Shown piece after piece: positions 13,078-27,455 of a DNA stretch of 64,000 bases. Where the stretch lies: NCBI GenBank assembly GCA_020809705.1, contig CP085833.1, positions 2,108,001 to 2,172,000 on the forward strand, written 5' to 3'. Origin of the DNA: Calonectria ilicicola (lineage: Eukaryota; Ascomycota; Sordariomycetes; Hypocreales; Nectriaceae). Each line of letters opens with the position of its first letter. Position 1 is the stretch's first letter. A model generated the notes under the pieces. The model was not told where the DNA came from, searched no databases, and worked only from the letters and a program-made list of their open reading frames with translations. Made by a program: the position numbers and the translations under genes.

Positions 13078-13823
13078 TTTTTTATATAATTATTTTCTTT
13101 TTTTAGAAAAGAAAGATATTAATAAGGCTATAGGATTTAAGAGTATATTTTATAATAAACTTTTAGGTCTATTAGTATAATTGCCCTTATACTAATTATA
13201 AAGCTTAAAGGTAATATAAGATGAGAACCTTAATAGCTAGAAATTCTATATAATAAAAGGAAAGATTTTTTATTAATTAAAAATATAATAATATATTTTT
13301 AAATAAATCTCTTTTAAATATATATTAAAAAAAAACTTTTAAATATACCTTTAAATATCTATATATAATTAAAATATTTATTATTAAATAATATATTATT
13401 CATATTAATAATAGTTTTTTAAAATTTAAATTTATAATTAAATATATTAATTAGTTAATTTAAATTAATAAAATTAAATTTAATTTATATAATTAAAAAT
13501 ATTTTTTAATATTTTTAAAAAAAAATAAAAAAATATACATAATATTAATAATAAAACTAAATTTTATTTTATTTTTTGAAAATATAAAATTTTTTAAAAT
13601 TAATAAATTTAAAAATAAAAAATCTTTTTTAAATAATAAATAAAAAAGATTTTTAAAAAAAATAAATAATAAAAATTATAAATAAATATATATATTAAAT
13701 AAAATAATTAAAAATATTAAATAATAGAAGAAAAAGAAAGGAAAAGATAGAATAGGAAATTTAAATAATGGTTTAATTAAATAATTAATAGGATATAATT
13801 AATATAATAGGATATAAGTAGCG
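13078..13823 (-). mobile_element. NLR-A element, full-length copy with 15-bp TSD
   Basis: The element is bounded by an exact 15-bp target duplication ATATTATTAATTATA at 13063-13077 and 13824-13838. Its plus strand starts TTTTTTATATAATT (family TCTTTTATATAATT after C-to-T) and ends AGTAGCG (family GAGCAGTG). There are no terminal inverted repeats, no LTRs and no polyA. Long target duplications with truncated sister copies suggest spread by target-primed reverse transcription. No protein of its own can be read. Confidence 0.75.
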
Positions 13824-14221
13824 ATATTATTAATTATATTAACTTTAATTATATATATATTTATATTATTAAAATTTATTAAAATATAATAATTTAATTA
13901 ATAATTTAATTAATAATAATATTTATTTAGATTTATACTTTTTAAATTATTTTTTTTAATTTTTATTAAATCTCTCTTTTATTATAATTTAAAATCTTTT
14001 AATAATAACTAACTTATAAACTCTTATATTTTATATCTTCACTAATAACTCTCTTCTACTATAATAATATCTAAATTCTTTAAAAAAAAGAATATAATTA
14101 TTAAATTTAAATAAATAATATAAAATATTTTAAATTTCTATAAACTTTAAAGTAATCCAATCTAAAGCTAAAATATATTTAATTATATTAATTACCTAAC
14201 TTATATTATTGGATTAATATG

Positions 14222-15045
14222 TCTTTTATATAATTATTTTCTTTCTTTTAGGAAAGGAAAACGCCGATAAGATCATAGGACCTAAAGATATACCTTATAA
14301 TAGACTTTCAGATCTGTTAGTACAATTGCTCTTATACCAACTCTGGAGTCTAAAGGTAATATACAATAAAAACCTTAATAGATAGAATTCTTGTATAATA
14401 AAAGAAAGAATTTTATTTAAATAAATCTTAAATATATATTAAAAAAAACTTTTAAATATATATTTTTAAATATATATATATATAGTTAAAATATTTTATA
14501 AATAATATATTATTTATATTAATAATAAATTTTTAAAATTTAAATTTATAATTAAATATATTAATTAATTAATTTAAATTAATAAAATTAAATTTAATTT
14601 AATTAATTAAAAATATCTTTAAATGTTTTAAAAAAAAAGTAAAAAAAATATATTAAATAAATAATATAAATAATAAAATTAAAATCTATTTTATTTTTTA
14701 AAAATATAAACTTTTTTTTAAAATAATAAATCTTATAAAAAAAATAAAACCTTTATTTAAAAATAATAATAAATAATAAAATTAATATTAAAATATTTTA
14801 AAATATTTAAAAATAAAAGATCTTTTTTAAATAATAAATAAAAGAGATTTTTTAAAAAGAATAAATAATAAAAAATATAAATAAATTAATATATTAAATT
14901 AAATAATTATAAATATAGAATAATGGAAGGAAAAAGGTAAAAAAGGCTACTTTTAAATAGATATTATACTAGAATAGGAAATACAAACAACAGTTCAATT
15001 AAACAACTAATAGGATACGATTAGTGTGATAGGATACGAGCAGTG
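14222..15045 (-). mobile_element. NLR-A element, full-length 824-bp copy
   Basis: Flanks ATTGGATTAATATG (14208-14221) and ATTAGATTAATATA (15046-15059) match at 12 of 14 bases, both differences being G/A, so this is a RIP-aged target duplication. The right end is well preserved (GATACGAGCAGTG), giving the family's presumed 5' end as CACTGCTCGTATCC on the minus strand. Sequence near 14,262-14,370 keeps GACCTAAAG and CAGATCTGTTAGTACAATTG, shared with the unmutated fragment at 32,762. Confidence 0.8.
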
Positions 15046-15192
15046 ATTAGATTAATATACTATCTTATTTAGTATTTTAATAATTAGATTTATTATATTT
15101 TTAATACCTATAAAAATAGCCTACTATTTTATATCTTTTTTTATACTCTTTATAAATTTTTAAAAATATTAAATATTTATAATATATAATTT

Positions 15193-17948
15193 TCCTTATT
15201 AAGGAAAATTAGTGTTAAAGTAGTATATTATAAAATGTATTAAATTCCTTTTCTAATAGAATATATAAGACTTTATTCTAGTGTTCCTTTTAAACTTTAA
15301 TTTCTTTAAAGTAAGCCTCTAATTAGCCTTATTGATTTTAATTATAATAGAGAGTAGCTTGTTAAGCTATTAGTAGTTCTTTTAGAGTTCTTTAAAAAAT
15401 TTAGTTTTTTAATAATATAATTAAATATTTATATTTAATTTTATTAATAAAAATTAAAAAAGTTTTAATTAATTATTAATAAAATTTATTATTTTTTAAA
15501 TTATTTTAAAATATATATAAAATTTAATTTTAAAGATTTTATAATTTAATATTATAAATTATATTATTATTTATTAATATAAAAAAAGTAGATTATTATT
15601 TTAAAATAATTATATAATTTATATATTAATTTTATAAAAATATAATTAAATAAATTTTATTTTTTTTAAATTATTTAAATATAAAATTTAAATATATTTT
15701 TTATATTAATAAATTTAAAAAATTTTAATTTTTTTATTAATTATTAATTAAAAATAAATAATAATATAAATATAATTTATTTTTTTAATAAAATAATTAA
15801 AAATAAAAAAAAATAAAAAAAAATAAAAAAATAAATAAAAAAAATAAATTAAATTAAATAATTTAAATTAAAATAAAAAATATATTTTAATATTAAATTT
15901 TATTAAAAATTTTTATTAAAATATTAAAAATAATATTTTTAAATTATTATAATATTTAGTAATTTTTTTATTTTAAATTTATATTTATAAGCTTTATTTA
16001 GTGTATTAATTTTATTAAATAATTAGATTTATATATAAGTAAAAAGAGAATAATATATAATTAAATTTAAGGAAAAAAGAAATTATAATTTTACTTTTAA
16101 ATTATATTAATATTACTATTTATATTAAGTAAGAATATTTTCTAAAGAATAAATAAAGCTAAATATTAAATAATTATACTAATAAAGAAAGTTAGTATTT
16201 ATTTATTAAAGCTTTATAATATATATCTTATTATTAAAACTACTTATTATTATTATTAATATTAAAATCTATACTTAAATAATTATTTAAATAAATAAAT
16301 ATTTACTTTTTTAATTACTTTAAAATTTAAATTTAAAAATTAATAAATAAATTATTTTATTTTAATAGAATTTTATTATATTTAGTTAATTAATTTTAAA
16401 TTTTTTTTATTTATATTAAGAACATATAATTATATAAATAAAAATAATATAATAAATCTTTTTAATAAAGGTAAATATTTAGTAAAAATAAAGTTTTACT
16501 ATTATATTTAATAATAATAAGCTTATTAATACTTTCATTTATTATTTATATATTATTCTATTAATAAAATACTTCTAATATTTTAATATTTTTTGATGAA
16601 TTATTAAAATATTAAGAAATATTTAATTTATTATATTTATAAATTTATTAATATATTCTATTAAATAAAATACTACCTTAATTAAGAATAAAACTCTTTA
16701 AATAAAAGTATAATTAATAATTTTATAAAGTATTTTACTTTTTTTATAATTTATTAAAATTAAGAATTATAATAATATCTTTATATATATTTTCTATCCC
16801 AGCCTTATTAATTTCCCTTTATAAATATAGAAATATCTCTACTATAACTATAAGCTATTTTTATATTAAATTTTTAATTTTAGCTATATAATTTATAAAA
16901 TAATAAATTAATATTAATATCTTCAATTATATACTAATAAAAAAGATATTATAATTATAATATAATCTAATTATTATTACTTAATTTTATTTATTAATAA
17001 TTATATAAGTTTAATAAATTTATAGGATATTTTTATTATTAAAGCTAGTTTTCTTTATTAGAGGTTATAATACTTTAAAATAATATTTATTTTTTTTATT
17101 TCTATAATTATTAGTAAGATAATATTTAAGGTAATTTAGGTTATAAATATAAATTTAAGTAATATTAATATAAAAGTTTATTTTTTTTAAATAAAGCTAA
17201 GAATTAAATATTATTTTAAATTAAATTAAAGATATTTAATATCATAATTTTATTATTTTATTTTATTATAAAAAAGGCTTTTGAATTAAAATTATTCTCT
17301 TTTTATTTATATATAAGTTTGATTATTTAATAAAATTAATATACTAAATAAGGCTTATAAATATAAATTTAAAATAAAAAAATTACTAAATATTATAATA
17401 ATTTAAAAATATTATTTTTAATATTTTAATATTTTAATAAAAAAACTTAATAAAATTTAATATTAAAATATATTTTTTACTTTAATTTAAATTATTTAAT
17501 TTAATTTATTTTTTTATATTTTTTTTAATTTTAATTATTTTATTAAAAGAATAAATTATATTTATATTACTATTTATTTTTAATTAATAATTAATAAAAG
17601 AATTATAAATTCTTAAATCTATTAATATAAAAAATATATTTAGATTTTATATTTAAATAATATAAAAAAAAATAAAATTTATTTAATTATATTTTTATAA
17701 AATTAATATATAAATTATATAATTATTTTAAAATAATAATCTACTTTTTTTATATTAATAAATAATAATATAATTTATAATATTAAATTATAAAATCTTT
17801 AAAATTAAATTTTATATATATTTTAAAATAATTTAAAAAAAAATAAATTTTATTAATAATTAATTAAAAGTTTTATAAGTTTTATTAGGAAAGGAATTTA
17901 ATATATTTTATAATATATTACTTTAATATTAACTTTCCCTGGCGGGGA
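15193..17948. mobile_element. Foldback-type DNA transposon with long inverted arms
   Basis: The two ends are inverted repeats. The right tip reads TCCCCGCCAGGGAAAGTTA on the minus strand, and the left tip TCCTTATTAAGGAAAATTA differs from it only by transitions. The inverted pairing extends inward to about 16,060 on the left and 17,280 on the right, giving arms of roughly 0.67-0.87 kb; the right arm lacks about 150-180 bp present in the left (around 15,270-15,450). The central 1.2 kb is less eroded and reads best on the minus strand (REINKAGIENIYKDI near 16,800), but no transposase domain could be named. The target duplication is not clear. Fragments recur at 34,484-35,256, 48,620-48,780, 50,270-50,500 and 50,600-50,885. 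Confidence 0.7.
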
Positions 17949-18012
17949 TTTAATTAAGATTATATAAGAAAATACTATTAATAAAATTAAAAATCTAAGC
18001 TTAATATATAAT

Positions 18013-18186
18013 TATAAGGGTTATTAACTAGGGTAATCTTGAGAATTGTAGAATAGATTATATTATAGTATATAGACTTTAACTTGGCGAGCATTTTTTA
18101 ATTGCTTACTGAAATTCTTTAATAAATTAAGTAAGTTGTATATTACTTCTAGCTATAGTAGTGCTAGGATCCTAATTATTTTTATA
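18013..18186 (-). repeat. 3' LTR of gypsy copy 1
   Basis: This 174-bp LTR pairs with 24578-24751. It is heavily mutated compared with its partner: the GTGGCGCTAGGATCC segment reads GTAGTGCTAGGATCC here. Confidence 0.9.
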
Positions 18187-21100
18187 ATTATTTCCTTCTT
18201 TTTAATACTTAGTTCTTAAGTATTTACTAATAATTTCTTTATTTTAAATAATTTTATATATTTATAGTTATTATTATATATTATTATTATTTATTATTTA
18301 TTATTTATATAATATATAAAAGTATAATAATCCTTTCTTTATTTATTATTAAAGATCTATTAATACTTATTATATTTATTATAAAAAAGCTAATTAATTT
18401 TATAATATAATATATTTACTTTTATTAAATATTCTATATATAATTATTATTAATTTAATTAGATTTTTTAAAAGCTTATTAATATTATAATTTAATATTA
18501 GAATTTCTTAATTAAATTTAATATATATAATATTATTAAATATAATAAAAATAATAATAATATTTTTAAACTTTTAATAAATATTAATTATTAATATTTT
18601 AATTAAATTATATATATTATTACTAATTCCTAATATTATATTAAAAATAATATTAAAAGTATAATTAATATTTATAAAATATTTAATAAATAATTATTTT
18701 TATATTTATTATAAAAAACTATTATTTAATATAAACTAATAATATTAAACTTTTAAATTTAAATAAATATTTTTATTTTATATTTAATAAATATTTTATT
18801 AACTTATTATAATATAATCTTATTCTTATTAATACTAAAAACTTATATCTTTATCTAGCTTTTACTATCTTCCTTTATATCTATAATAATAATATTATTA
18901 TAATTATTAAATATTTATTAAATATTTTTAATTAAATTAAATTTATTTATATTTTTAATATTATAAAAAGTTCTTTATCTTAGTTTACTATTATATAAAA
19001 GTATAAAATCTTATATACTTTAATTATTATTATAGGTTATTATAGTTTTATTTATATTATTAAGTATACTAAGAAACCTCCTATTTAGTAAGAAGTAGTT
19101 AATATATCTTTATATTATATTTAGGAGGAGGAAAAGGAGTCTAAGGTTATAAAGTCTACTATCTTTAAGATTAAGTCTAAGCTTATATTTAATAATATGC
19201 CTTTGCTGCCTATTGGTTATGATTATAGTGAAAGTAATAATTATTCTTATAATTATCTTTATAATTATTTTTATAATTATAATTATAATACTTCTTCCTA
19301 AGTGCCTATTTGTTAAGCTATTATTATATCTTTATTAAATACTTTTTAATTATTATTTTAATAATTTATATATATATTTATATTTATAAATATATTAATT
19401 AATAATTATTTTATTAATTATTTATTATATTTTTATTATATTTTTTATTTTATATTATTATTTTATTTCTTATATATATACTTATATTATTTATAATATT
19501 TTTATATTATTTATAAAGTATTTTATAAGTATTTAATAGGTTTTTATATATTATATTCTACTAGCTAGCCTATTTACTTAATTTAGTAAAATAATTATTC
19601 TTTATTTTCTTTATAATTTATAATTTCTTTTATTTCTTACTCTTTTTTTCTTTTTTTAATTTAAGAAAAATAATTATACTTTTATTATTTATTTATTAAG
19701 ATTATAATTATAGCTTTAATAGTAAGATTAAGAATATATTATATATATATTAATATTACTTTAATAAATATACTTTATATACTTATTTTTTTATTTTCTT
19801 TTTAATTATTATTTTAATAAACTATAATATTAATTTCTTATACTTTAGTTTTAATATATTTAAGAATATAAATTATTATTTTAGGATAATATTTATAAAA
19901 TATTTATATTAAAAAAACTTTAATAATATTATATATATTATTATTATATATAAACTTTATTTTAAATAATTAAGCTATTTATTAATTTAATAAGCTTTCT
20001 ATATACACTTAAAGATATTTTTTTAATATTTAATAAGTTTATTTTATTTAATTATCTATTTATAAATAATATATAATAAATAATTAATAAATAATTATTT
20101 ATTTTTTTATAAATTTAATTTAAAATTTATTAGTAATTAATTTATTTTTATTATTTATAATTCCTTTTAATATTTTAAATTTATATTTAATATTTTTATA
20201 AAAGATTTATATAAACTAGATTATATTAAATATTTTCCTTATTAATAAGAAAATTATATATTTAATTATATAGTATATAATAATCAAGATTATATTATAT
20301 TCTTTATTATCCACTTAAATACTACTTAATAACTTTATAATAAAGTCTATACTAATTTCTTAAAATAGGTGTACTAGTAGGGAGAGTAGTTATAACTGCT
20401 TATATAATTTATACCTTAATAAGTGCTTACCTTAACATACCTAATACCTTATTATATAATCTTTAATATTATTAATTATACCTTTTTAATAAAACTTATA
20501 ATTAATTAACTTAAGTATCTTATATATCTTTATATATCTTAATCTTAGATTATTATAATATCTTCTTAGGATTTTTTTTTATAATATATTAATTTAAAAT
20601 TATTAATCTTTCTTTATAAAAAAAAATATTTTATTTATTAAAATAATATTTCTTTTATTTATTAATTATTTTATAAACCTTCTTTACTTTTTATTAATAA
20701 TATTAATTATTAACTTATAATCTTTTAACTAAATCTTCTAATTTATATAAAAATTATAATAAAAATATTATTTTACCTTATATAAGTTTTTTTATAATAA
20801 AATATAAGATATATTAATCTAGGCTAATAATCCTAACTTTAAATAAATTTTTATAACTCTTTATAATTACTTCTCACTAAGTATTCTTTAAGTGCTTATT
20901 AATATAATTTATTACTTCTCTAATTTATATTATAATTATAAAAATATATATTATATATTATATTAAATTAAAGAATCTTAAGGCCTAATTTTAATTTAAA
21001 AGTAAGAAAATCTCTCTTAAATTAGTTTAAATAATTTATATATATATTTAAGTACTTTTATACTTTTTTTAAAGTTAGTAATTATTTATTATATATTTAA

Positions 21101-21599
21101 TAATAATTTATTAATTAATATTAATTTCTTTATTAAAATAAATAATATATTATAATAGATTATTTTATTTAATATATAATTAGATCTTTTAAAGAGTCTA
21201 TTAATAGGATTTATTTTCCTTAGTTTATATTTAATATTAAAATTAAATAATATAAGTTTATATATTTAATAAGTAAGCCTTCCTTAAAGGTCTTATATAA
21301 AGATAAATATTACTTTTACTAAGGTAGTATAATTTATTAATAATATAAACTTATTAAATAATCTTAATAAATAATAATTTTAATATTTTAAACTTTTTAT
21401 AATAATTAAAAATTTTTATTAATTTATAATTTAATATTATTTTATATTTATAAACTTTTATAATTAATAAATAATTAATTATTATTAATCTACTTATAAT
21501 TAGGATAATATATCTAAGATAGCTTTAATTAATATATCTATCTCTATATATATAGATAATTTAAGATTCTAATATTAAAGAATAATTATTAAATAGAAA

Positions 21600-22600
21600 G
21601 TATATTAAAGCTTTTTTAATACTTTTTATATCTTTAAAAACTATATAAATTCTCCTATTTTATAATCTTTCTTACTATCTTTAAATAAAATTATAATAAG
21701 TTTTATAATTTTTAAATATTTTAAAATAAACTTCTTATAAAAATTATAAAAGCTTAAAAAGATTTATATTTTTTTAAAATTAATTAATATAAATTATTTA
21801 ATAATTACTTAAACTTATATTAGATTTATTTTAATTCTCTTTTATATAATAATATAGCCTAGGAACTTAACCTTCTATTAATAAAAAATATATTTAAATA
21901 GTTTAGTATATAGCTAGGCTACTTATAGCCTTTATAAAACCTCTTTAATATTTTATATATATTAATCTTAGTTTTAGAAGTAAATAATAATATTATTTAA
22001 ATATATAATATAATATATATCTAATAATCTAGTAAGTATTTAGTAAATATATATTTAAAAAGTAATAAGTATATTAATAAGCTTAAATAATATTATTATA
22101 TATTAAAAATAGCTATATTATATATAAAAAATAATCTTTTAGTAATTAATAAATTTAATATTAATATAATAATATATATTTTAAAAATCTATTTTAATAA
22201 TCTACTTTACTTTTATAAAATAATTTAATAAATTATTAATTAATAATAAAAGATAATAATTCTTAATTATTATTATATTTAGCTTTTTATAATTAATATA
22301 TAATCTTAAAATACTATCTTTTTTAAATATAAAAAGAATTAATACTTCTATTTTACTAATTAAAAATTTTATTTAATTATTTATTATATTCTTTATAATA
22401 TAATTCTATAATATCTTTTATTATTTTCTATTAATAAAATAAATTAATTTATATAATAGTTTTTTTCTTTTTAAAAATTAATAATATATTCTACCTTTTT
22501 TAATATAAATAATTTTTTTATAATTTTTTTATTAAATATTTATATATTATTTTTTAATTTTATAAATAATATAATTTCTCTTTTTTAAACTTTTTTATTA
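21600..22600 (-). pseudogene. Decayed gypsy reverse transcriptase (copy 1)
   Basis: On the minus strand, 22,340 down to 22,185 reads FIFKKDSILRLYINYKKLN, then IIIKNYYLLLLINNLL and, after a stop, IIKIDF. This matches the Ty3/gypsy reverse-transcriptase block (KKDGSLRLCIDYRKLN, IKNRYPLPLIDDLLD, TKIDL) with residues shifted by C-to-T and G-to-A. Further along, 21,980-21,600 reads KILKRFYKGYK and then IIFIRSLFQNI, corresponding to the linker after the YxDD motif (VLKRLQEAGL, QSFLGFCNFYR). Stops sit mostly at former CAA, CAG or TGG codons. The gene is non-functional. Confidence 0.85.
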
Positions 22601-24577
22601 AAAGTAATTATTAACTATTTATTTAATATAAGTATATTATAAATATATATTATTTAAGCTTATTTATTATTCTTTATTAACTCTTTTATAAAAGATTTTA
22701 TATTTATAATAAAAATTAATTTATAATTTTATAAGTAGATTTTTATATTTATAATAATATCTTCCTTATCTATTAATCTAATAAATAATAGGATATTATT
22801 AGCTTTATTAAATCTAATAATTTTAATAAATATTTATTAAATCTTTTATAAAAATTCTTTAAAATTAATTAAGAAGAAGATTAACTAATAAACTTAGCTT
22901 AAAAGCTTCTTAATCCTATTATAGCTTATAAGACTTAGTACCTTCTAGTTAGCTACCTCTTTAAGCCTTAGCCTAGCTACTAGCCTTATGTTAATAAGGT
23001 TAACTTATATGCCTATATTTATATCTACTTTAATTATTTCTTTATTAAATATTTAAAGAATAATCACTTTATTTTTAATAATATTCTTTATAAAGATTAT
23101 TTTTAATTTTAATATTAATAATTTATATTTATATTTTTAATTATATTAATTTAATTAAAGATTATTTTATATTTTATTAAAATTAATTATATTTAAAATT
23201 AAAATAATTTTATTTATTATTATTAAAATATTATATAATAAAGTAATTTCTTATTAAGCCTTCTTTAAATATTTATTATTAATAAATATTTAAAGTAAAG
23301 GAATTTTAAGATCTTTTACTTTAAAACCTTTTTTAAATCTTTAATTTTATATATATTTATTTTTTAAATATTTATAATATTAATTTAAAAATTAAAACTT
23401 TTTTATACTTTTTTAAATTATCTTTAAATATAATCTTTTATTTTAATTATTTCTTAATTATTTAATATTATTATATATATAAGATTATAATTATTTTATT
23501 TTATAAACTACTTCCTTAACTTTCTATAATAAGATTTATAACTACCTTATTTCCTTCTTTAGATCCTTATTTAGCTTATAATAATACTAATAGGTTAAAT
23601 TAGGCCTATTTTCTAAGTCTTAGATACCTAAGGATATATAAATAATACTTTATATATTAAAATAATTTATTAGTAATTACTTACTATCTTATTATAAATT
23701 TAGAAGATTATTTTTTAATTATATTTTTTAAGATTTTAAATTAATATATTTTTTATAAATAAAATTTAAAAAATTTTATTAAAAAGGATTATTAAGGCTT
23801 ATAATATAATTTCTTTATTAGATTTATAGATAGTAAGAGAATCTAATTATAGCTTATTTAATCTTTTATAAATTTAAATAATCTTTTATAAATTTAAATA
23901 ATCTTTTTATAAATTATTCTCTAATTTTATTATATATATTTAATTATTAATTTATATATTAATTATATTATTTTAAAGAAGAATATAATTATAAATTAAT
24001 AATTTATTTTAATCTTTTTTTAATATATAATATAATTAATTTATTATTTTTTATAATATTTTTATTTAAATTATTTATTATTAAATTATAATTTATAATA
24101 AAATTTAAAATCTTTTTCTTTTTATTATATATTCTTTATATAAAGTAAATAATAAGTAATTATCATACCTTATAGATTTATATAATATATTTACTCTCTT
24201 TAGGCCTTCTTACTCTAATCTTTCTATTAAAAAAAGCCTAAGACTATAAGATTTATACCTTAAATCTAAAATATAATTATTTAATATATATTTATATTAC
24301 TATTTACTTAATTTTTTAAATTTTTATTTTATATTTAGATCTAATACTTTTATTTATTATTTATTTTATATTTATTTATTAATAAAAACTAAAAGCTTAA
24401 TTATTAAAATTAATTAATCTTCTATAATACTTAAATACTTTAATAAAATATAAATTCTTTAAAATAATTTAAATATTATATATAATATATTTAAAAAATA
24501 TTTATTATAATTATTTATAATCTATATACTTATAATAATTATACTAATTATTTAAAAAAGCATAAAAATTAAAAAAT

Positions 24578-24751
24578 TATAAAGATTATTAATTAAAATA
24601 ATCTTAAGAATTATAGAACAGATTATATTATAATATATAGACTTCAACTTAGTAAGCATTCTTCAATTGCTTGTCAAAATTCTCTAATAGACTAAGTGGG
24701 TCGCACGCCACTTCCAGCCACAGTGGCGCTAGGATCCTAATTGTCCTTACA
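24578..24751 (-). repeat. 5' LTR of gypsy copy 1, better preserved
   Basis: The outer half (24,690-24,751) keeps GTCGCACGCCACTTCC and AGTGGCGCTAGGATCC, so it is close to the ancestral sequence, while the inner half is heavily AT-shifted. It would carry the promoter of the element. Confidence 0.9.
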
Positions 24752-25189
24752 ATAATATTCTCTTTTTTATAAATATCCTTAAATACTATATTTAGCTTTA
24801 AATTATCTTATAATTATAATAATCTATATGAATATAAAGCACTTTATTTATTTATTTTAATTATATTATAATAATAGCTAATATAATTAAATATAAAGTC
24901 TTTTTTAATATAAATATAATATTTAAAAAATAATAATAGCTTTTAATAAAAGAAAATCACTAAACTTACTAGATTAGAAATAATTAAATAAGTATATTAA
25001 AAGATAATAATTAACTTTTATAAAAATATCTTAGCCTTTTTAAGTAAGTGTTTTTAATAAGTAAAAAATCTAAGCTTTATAAGATTTATAATATTATTAG
25101 GATTTATTATTATTTAAATAGTTAGTATTCTTTTATAAATAATATTTAAGTAATTAAAAGTGCTTTTTTTTATTTAATATTTAATAAAA

Positions 25190-25965
25190 ATATAATTATT
25201 GATATTAAATATTAAAGAAATATAATTAAATATTAAAAGAAATATAATTAAATATATACTATAAGATTAAATTTAATAAGTACTATCTAGCCCTCCCTTT
25301 TCCTTAACCATAGAATCACCTTCCTTAACCCTTATAAATAAACCTTACTTCTCTTTAAATCTTAATTATCTAGTTCTTATATTTATTACTATAAATATTT
25401 ATAATAAAGCTTTTTTCTATTAAATTTAATCTTTTAAATATAAATCTATTATATTTTTATATAATATTTTTTATAATGTTATATTTTTTTAATAAATTTT
25501 TAATTATTTATATTAAAATTAATAATATAAAATGAAAATATTTAAAATTTATATATAATAAATTTTATTTTTTAATAAATTATAAAATTAATATTATTAT
25601 TTAAATTTAATTTATTTTTAATAAGTTTTAATTAATATTTAATATATAATATAAAAGATAATTATTTATAAAAAATATTATTAAAATATTTTTTAATAAA
25701 TAACTAATTTTAATTATAAAGAATATAATATTTAAATAATATTATATTAAAAATAATAAAAAATATATATTAGGATTTATAATTTTAATAAAAGAAATCA
25801 TTTTAAATATAATTATTTAAATTTTTATAAAAATAATCTTATTATAAAATTAATTATATTTTAATTAAATAAATTATATAATTAAATTTAATTATATTTA
25901 TTATTATTATAGCTTTAGAGCTTTCTCTAGGTTAAAGCCTATGATTTACTAAAATAATATTTAAT
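25190..25965 (+). mobile_element. NLR-F family element, long copy
   Basis: The sequence from AAAGTGCTTTTTTTTATTTA through TACTATCTAGCCCTCCC to the terminal GAGCTTTCTCTAGG and GATTTACTAAA is repeated at 56,320-57,010 and inverted at 29,320-29,890 and 51,350-51,960. The family's fixed 3' end is the GATTTACTAA side, because short copies keep only that end. There is no LTR, TIR or polyA, and the coding potential is unreadable. Confidence 0.65.
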
Positions 25966-25984
25966 ATTAAAAACTATAAATAAT

Positions 25985-26353
25985 ACTAATTATATCCTAT
26001 TAATTATTTAATTAAACTATTATTTATATTTCCTATTTTACAGTCTTTTTCTTCCTTTTTTTCTATTATTTAATATTTTTAACTATTTTATTTAATATAT
26101 TTTTTTCTATTTTTTTTAAAATATTAAAAAATATTTTTAATTATATAAATTAAATTTAATTTTATTAATTTAAATTAATTAATTAATATATTTAATTAAA
26201 AAATTAGATTTTAAAAGATTATTATTAATATAAATTAATATAAAAATAATTATATTAATTAATATAAAAGTCTATTATAAGGTATTCCTTTAGATTTTAT
26301 AATCTTATTAATATTTTTCTTTCCTAAGAAAAAGAAAATAACTATATAAAAGA
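25985..26353 (+). mobile_element. NLR-A element, internally shortened copy
   Basis: The copy begins within the family's 5' region (ACTAATTATATCCTATTA) and ends with the typical CTTTCCTAAGAAAAAGAAAA and TATAAAAGA 3' end. It is only about 370 bp, so the middle is largely deleted. Confidence 0.6.
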
Positions 26354-27338
26354 TAAAAATTATAAATAAATAATAATTTAAATAATTTTTTAATTTTTTA
26401 ATTATTTAATAATTTATAACTTTTAAAATTATATATTATAGTTTTTAATTAATTTAATATTATTATATATAAAATATATTTTATTTTTAAAAAATTACTT
26501 TTTATTATATTTATTTTACTAATCTAAGAATTAATTAACTATAATTCTAAATTAAATACTAAGAATAGAAAAATATAATAAAAAGAAAACTAGCTACTAT
26601 ACTTACTTAATAATACTTTTACTTAAATCTTAATACTTATATTATAGGAAGTAATTAGATTAAAAGCTTTAACTTTAATAATCTTATCTCTTAATATAGC
26701 CTTATTTATTAACTTTAATCTATTAGTATTTTAAAAAAATAATATTAAAAATACTTTAATAAAAAAATAAATATTATAATAATTAGTAAATTAAGAATAT
26801 TAATTTATATAAATAAAAGATTTAAGATTAAAAGAATATATAATAATATATCCTTTAATATACTTTAAATAATTAAAAGATTATTTATTATAATTAAATA
26901 TATAATATATAATAAATATATAATAAAAATTAAATATAATAAGCTTTCCCTTAATAAAGAATAAATCTTTTAACTTTTTAAAATAGATATACTTATAATA
27001 TAGTTAGGTATATAAGAGAGCTACTAGTGAAAGTTATCCTAACTTTATGTATAATAAATACTTAGTATATATTATATTAATATAATTAAGAAAAAAATAC
27101 TTAAAGTAATAAAAAACCTTCACTTTAAAATTAATAAATTTAAATTAGTATTATAAAGAAAGTTCTTTTAAATCATATATAATAAACTTATAATAATAAA
27201 TTAAGTAATTATATAAAGATATAGTATATTAATTATAAAAAATATAATAAAAAGCTTAAATAATAAAAACCTTTATCTTTAATAAAATAAGCTTATATTA
27301 AATCTACTTATAAAATAATTCTTACTTAATAATAAACT

Positions 27339-27455
27339 TTAGTAAATCATGAGCTCTAACCTAGAGGGAGCTTCAAAGCCACAATGGTGGCAGATACAAT
27401 TAAGTTTGGCAATATGATTCGCCTGACCAAGATACAATCAACTTTATATTAAGGT
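27339..27455 (-). mobile_element. Short unmutated NLR-F insertion with 13-bp TSD
   Basis: A 117-bp insert lies between exact duplications TTAATAATAAACT (27326-27338 and 27456-27468). Unlike everything around it, it has near-normal GC (AGCTCTAACCTAGAGGGAGC, GCCACAATGGTGGC, TTCGCCTGACC). It is the terminal part of NLR-F, and the GCCAC/GTGGC inverted repeat can form a hairpin near the 3' end. It gives the ancestral sequence of this family's end. Confidence 0.85.

Larger units (their letters stand above)
18013..24751 (-). mobile_element. Complete Ty3/gypsy LTR retrotransposon, copy 1
   Basis: A 6739-bp element flanked by the exact 5-bp duplication ATAAT (18008-18012 and 24752-24756). The 174-bp LTRs lie at 18013-18186 and 24578-24751, with tips TGTAAGG/CCTTACA partly changed to TATAAGG/CCTTATA. 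A purine-rich tract AAAAAGAAGGAAATAAT abuts the 18 kb LTR on the minus strand and acts as the polypurine tract, so the element runs right to left. Gag and protease regions could not be read. Confidence 0.93.

Noticed and set aside
13078..15045. NLR-A as a Helitron (starts with TC)
   Set aside because: It has 14-15-bp target duplications, which Helitrons do not make, and the other end lacks CTRR.
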